DNA of 26,253 nucleotides from Planctomycetota bacterium (lineage in GTDB: Bacteria; Planctomycetota; Planctomycetia; Pirellulales; Lacipirellulaceae): contig JAJRUA010000011.1 of NCBI GenBank assembly GCA_024278035.1, positions 1 to 26,253 of the forward strand. Direction: 5' to 3'. Positions within the stretch are counted from its first letter, which is position 1, and each line of letters opens with the position of its first letter. The position numbers and the translations under genes were made by a program. The notes beneath the pieces are model-generated. The model did no database searches. It was not told where the DNA came from and saw only the letters and a program-made list of their open reading frames with translations. This document shows positions 24,524 through 26,253 of the stretch, one piece after another.

Positions 24524-24790
24524 CTATGCTACCAATGCAGGTGGGCCATTTCTGGCCTGGAACAGACGGAGAGCGGGGGGCTTTCGGAACAGCAGTGCCA
24601 GCTAAGGCCAGCCGAAGGAACATTAAGCTGGACCGATTACCAGCTTGCAGTCTAGGGAAGAAGAGCGAAAACGGCTAGCTTTACAGAGAGAAAACTGAGG
24701 AAACTGGCGGATTGCCGCCAGCAATTTTGCCCCAAGCCGCGTAATCCGGCCTCCAGAAGGCCTTTTGCCCGCCCGACTCGCCACGAGCCC

Positions 24791-25243
24791 ATGGATTCAA
24801 CGCCCGAACCACCCTCCCAACCGCCTCGCCAATCGGGCCCCCAACCGAGCCCACCGGCGGCCCCCGCAGCGGCCCCGCCCCCCACCGTCGAGTGGCGGCT
24901 GGCTAGCCCTGACGGCTCGCAGCAGTTTGGCCCCACCGTGCCGGCGGTGTTCGCCCAGTGGATCGCTGAGGGCCGGGTCCAGCCGGACTGGCTCGTCTGG
25001 CGTAGCGATTGGCCCGAGTGGAAGACCGCTGCCGAGGCCGCTTCGGACCTGCCTGTGCCTCTCATCCCACAAGCCCCTCTGCCACAGGCCCCTACGGAAG
25101 CCGTCTCTTCGCCAGTCCCCACCGGTGCCCGTTACACCGCCCGCCGCCGTCGGTCGCAACGGCAGCGGCGGACGTTGGTCCTAGTGTTGGGCATCGCCAC
25201 GCTGCTGCTGCTCGGCGTGCTCGTTTGGTTGCTAATTCCGTAG
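24791..25243 (+). CDS. GYF_2 (DUF4339) domain membrane protein
   Basis: A 150-residue protein. After a Pro-rich, disordered start (about 1-32), residues 33-80 form a GYF_2 domain: VEWRLASPDGSQQFGPTVPA, FAQWIAEGRVQPDWLVWRSD, WPEWKTA, with the family's GP near the middle and closing W...W. GYF domains bind proline-rich peptides; the bacterial GYF_2 type is common in planctomycetes but its role is not known to me. A Pro/Ala linker and an Arg-rich patch (ARRRRSQRQRR) precede one C-terminal membrane helix (TLVLVLGIATLLLLGVLVWL), which leaves two residues outside, so the domain faces the cytoplasm. ATG 24791 was used; no clear ribosome site. It is divergent from the ClpP-like gene across 267 bp that hold no other gene. 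Confidence 0.85.
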   Translation: MDSTPEPPSQPPRQSGPQPSPPAAPAAAPPPTVEWRLASPDGSQQFGPTVPAVFAQWIAEGRVQPDWLVWRSDWPEWKTAAEAASDLPVPLIPQAPLPQAPTEAVSSPVPTGARYTARRRRSQRQRRTLVLVLGIATLLLLGVLVWLLIP

Positions 25244-25360
25244 AGTCGGCTGATTGCCAAGCCCTATTCTCGGCCCCCGGCCCAAAAGCTCCTCCCCCGA
25301 CGTCGTTCCAACAATTGGCTCCGTTTTTTTGAGAAGCCTTTCGGAAACCTCTCACAGGCG

Positions 25361-25384
25361 AGCCGCAGGCGTCAGCGAGCCGGA
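25361..25384. repeat. AGCCGCAGGC variant repeat
   Basis: AGCCGCAGGCGTCAGCGAGC starts like the family at 1069, 12451 and 14292, then diverges. It lies in the 249-bp spacer 25244-25492, where CCCCCGGCCCAAAA also occurs twice (near 25275 and 25424). Confidence 0.45.
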
Positions 25385-25465
25385 GCGAAGGCCGAAGAGT
25401 TTCTATTCCTGCGATCCTCCCCCGACCCCCGGCCCAAAATAAAGCTTTCGGGCCTCAGGCCATTT

Positions 25466-25497
25466 CGTAGCAATTGGTCCGCACAGCGAACCCTACG
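25466..25497. repeat. CGTAG-GGTCCGC/GCGAACC-CTACG hairpin
   Basis: GGTCCGC (25476-25482) faces GCGAACC (25486-25492) with one mismatch, and CGTAG pairs with CTACG outside it across a five-base bulge. The last three codons' region of the minus-strand 99-residue gene begins here: its TAG stop (25493-25495) lies inside the right outer arm. Confidence 0.65.
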
Positions 25498-25792
25498 GCT
25501 TACACGTTGAGCAAAAACAGTTCGTAGTCAAGATTGTTGGCCCTAATGGCGTAGTCGATTCTTCGTTATTTAGTTTCTGAACGGCAGAAGACGTGTTCGT
25601 CTTTGAATCATTGCGTTCGACATCTATCTTCTTTACTAGAGTAGCTAACAGAGAAAAGAATATAGAGCCTAGAAAGACAATCAACAATAATAATGCGAGC
25701 GCTATTTCAAAAACCGGCTTACCTAAACGGCTTCTTTTACCCACGAGCTTTCGAGCTTCCCCCACCCACCCCATTTTACTGTTGCCACCCAT
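25493..25792 (-). CDS. small single-pass membrane protein of unknown function
   Basis: A 99-residue protein with a basic start (EARKLVGKRSRLGKPVF), one membrane helix (EIALALLLLIVFLGSIFFSL, about 29-48) and a polar Asn/Thr/Ser-rich end with two Cys near the C-terminus (CFCSTC). Its size and form suggest a small membrane partner. The ATG at 25790-25792 overlaps the end of the upstream gene by 17 bases, with GGGAAGA about nine bases ahead, which points to translation coupling. Base composition is clearly poorer in GC than the rest of the window, so it may have come by transfer. No family recognised. Confidence 0.6.
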   Translation of the reverse strand: MGGNSKMGWVGEARKLVGKRSRLGKPVFEIALALLLLIVFLGSIFFSLLATLVKKIDVERNDSKTNTSSAVQKLNNEESTTPLGPTILTTNCFCSTCKP

Positions 25793-26253
25793 GATGTTCT
25801 TCCCTATCCCTTCTTAAGCCATCCTCAAAATCTTCGATCGGGTAATAGGTAAAACCGATACATTTTCCCCCAGTAATATCATATAATCCTGGTGGGTGTT
25901 CGTCCCAATCTTCCCGGAAAGGCATGCAATAAAAACGGTTTGAACCATACCCAGTGCGAATGCAAAACATGCCGTCTGGCATCAAAGGTTCTATGTAATC
26001 CACAATATCATACGGATAAAAATTATCTCCGCCTGGAGGGTCACGGAAGGGAATATCGCCAGGATCATAGAGATACGTGCCATGTTGAAGCCCACTTGGA
26101 TCCCAGTAGTACGTCGTCGTCCCTGCCGAATAGGCTTCCTTCTTTCGCAGTAGGCCTTTTCCTAATCGACGAGGCGTTCTAAATTGCAAGCTCTTGAAGT
26201 CAATTGACTCAAAACCTTGCAATTTGTGACGATGAAATGAAGCCGAAAAGACG
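25776..26253 (-). CDS. protein of unknown function, N-terminus beyond window (partial)
   Basis: The frame is open from the right edge to a TAA at 25776-25778. At least 148 residues are visible, plus ten more codons upstream without a stop or ATG, so the true start is probably outside the window; a TTG at 26220-26222 is the only internal candidate. The protein is rich in Tyr, Asp, Gly and Pro (TTTYYWDPSGLQHGTYLYDP, NFYPYDIVDYIEP, CMPFREDWDEHPPGLYDITG), with three Cys and a charged end (REEHHGWQQ). The pattern suggests a compact beta-rich fold; I recognise no family. It overlaps the small membrane protein gene and shares its lower GC content. Confidence 0.6.
   Translation of the reverse strand, partial: VFSASFHRHKLQGFESIDFKSLQFRTPRRLGKGLLRKKEAYSAGTTTYYWDPSGLQHGTYLYDPGDIPFRDPPGGDNFYPYDIVDYIEPLMPDGMFCIRTGYGSNRFYCMPFREDWDEHPPGLYDITGGKCIGFTYYPIEDFEDGLRRDREEHHGWQQ

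Overview
The window reads as a piece of a planctomycete chromosome, most likely order Pirellulales (inference). It is moderately GC-rich, with long spacers holding palindromic repeats. It carries large secreted or membrane proteins without clear relatives, an ECF sigma/anti-sigma pair, a GYF_2 (DUF4339) protein, a tail-anchored Ser/Thr kinase, and a type I plus a type III glutamine synthetase. Many starts lack a clear Shine-Dalgarno, and GTG or TTG starts appear. No tRNA, rRNA, CRISPR array, transposase or integrase was seen.

Layout. 1-5273 is all minus strand: the N-terminus of a GspE/PilB-type ATPase cut by the window edge, a small secreted protein, and a 1377-residue protein of unknown function. 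5601-6968 (+) is a PQQ-type beta-propeller exported protein. A Cys/Gly-rich lipoprotein (minus) follows, divergent from an ABC exporter (+). 10386-14048 is all plus: ECF sigma factor, anti-sigma factor, CDGSH iron-sulfur protein, a Trp-rich protein of unknown function, and an ABM-fold monooxygenase. 14394-15764 (+) is an AAA ATPase, convergent with an XRE-family regulator (minus) across a shared terminator. 16866-20877 is a divergent glutamine synthetase pair, glnA (type I) and glnN (type III), followed by a Ser/Thr kinase. The right end has a lipoprotein and a ClpP-like protein (minus), a GYF_2 membrane protein (+), and an AT-richer pair of overlapping unknown genes running off the edge.

How the parts fit. 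The sigma and anti-sigma genes form an obvious two-gene regulatory unit. The two synthetases share a 352-bp spacer and both make glutamine from glutamate and ammonia, so this is a nitrogen-assimilation locus. The kinase lies 89 bp after glnN, but a functional link is only inferred. The XRE gene has a strong ribosome site, a plausible promoter and an inverted repeat that could be its own operator. The other genes look like independent units.

The non-coding DNA is the most distinctive part. At least five kinds of palindromic repeat sit between genes, and two of them supply the last codons or the stop of an adjacent gene. There is also a recurrent pattern of two-copy tandem micro-duplications (13-27 bp), several at gene boundaries. 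I found no convincing complete new multi-gene system. The best leads are the glutamine synthetase/kinase locus, the ClpP homologue with an altered triad, the repeat-encoded C-terminus, and the AT-rich overlapping gene pair at the right edge.
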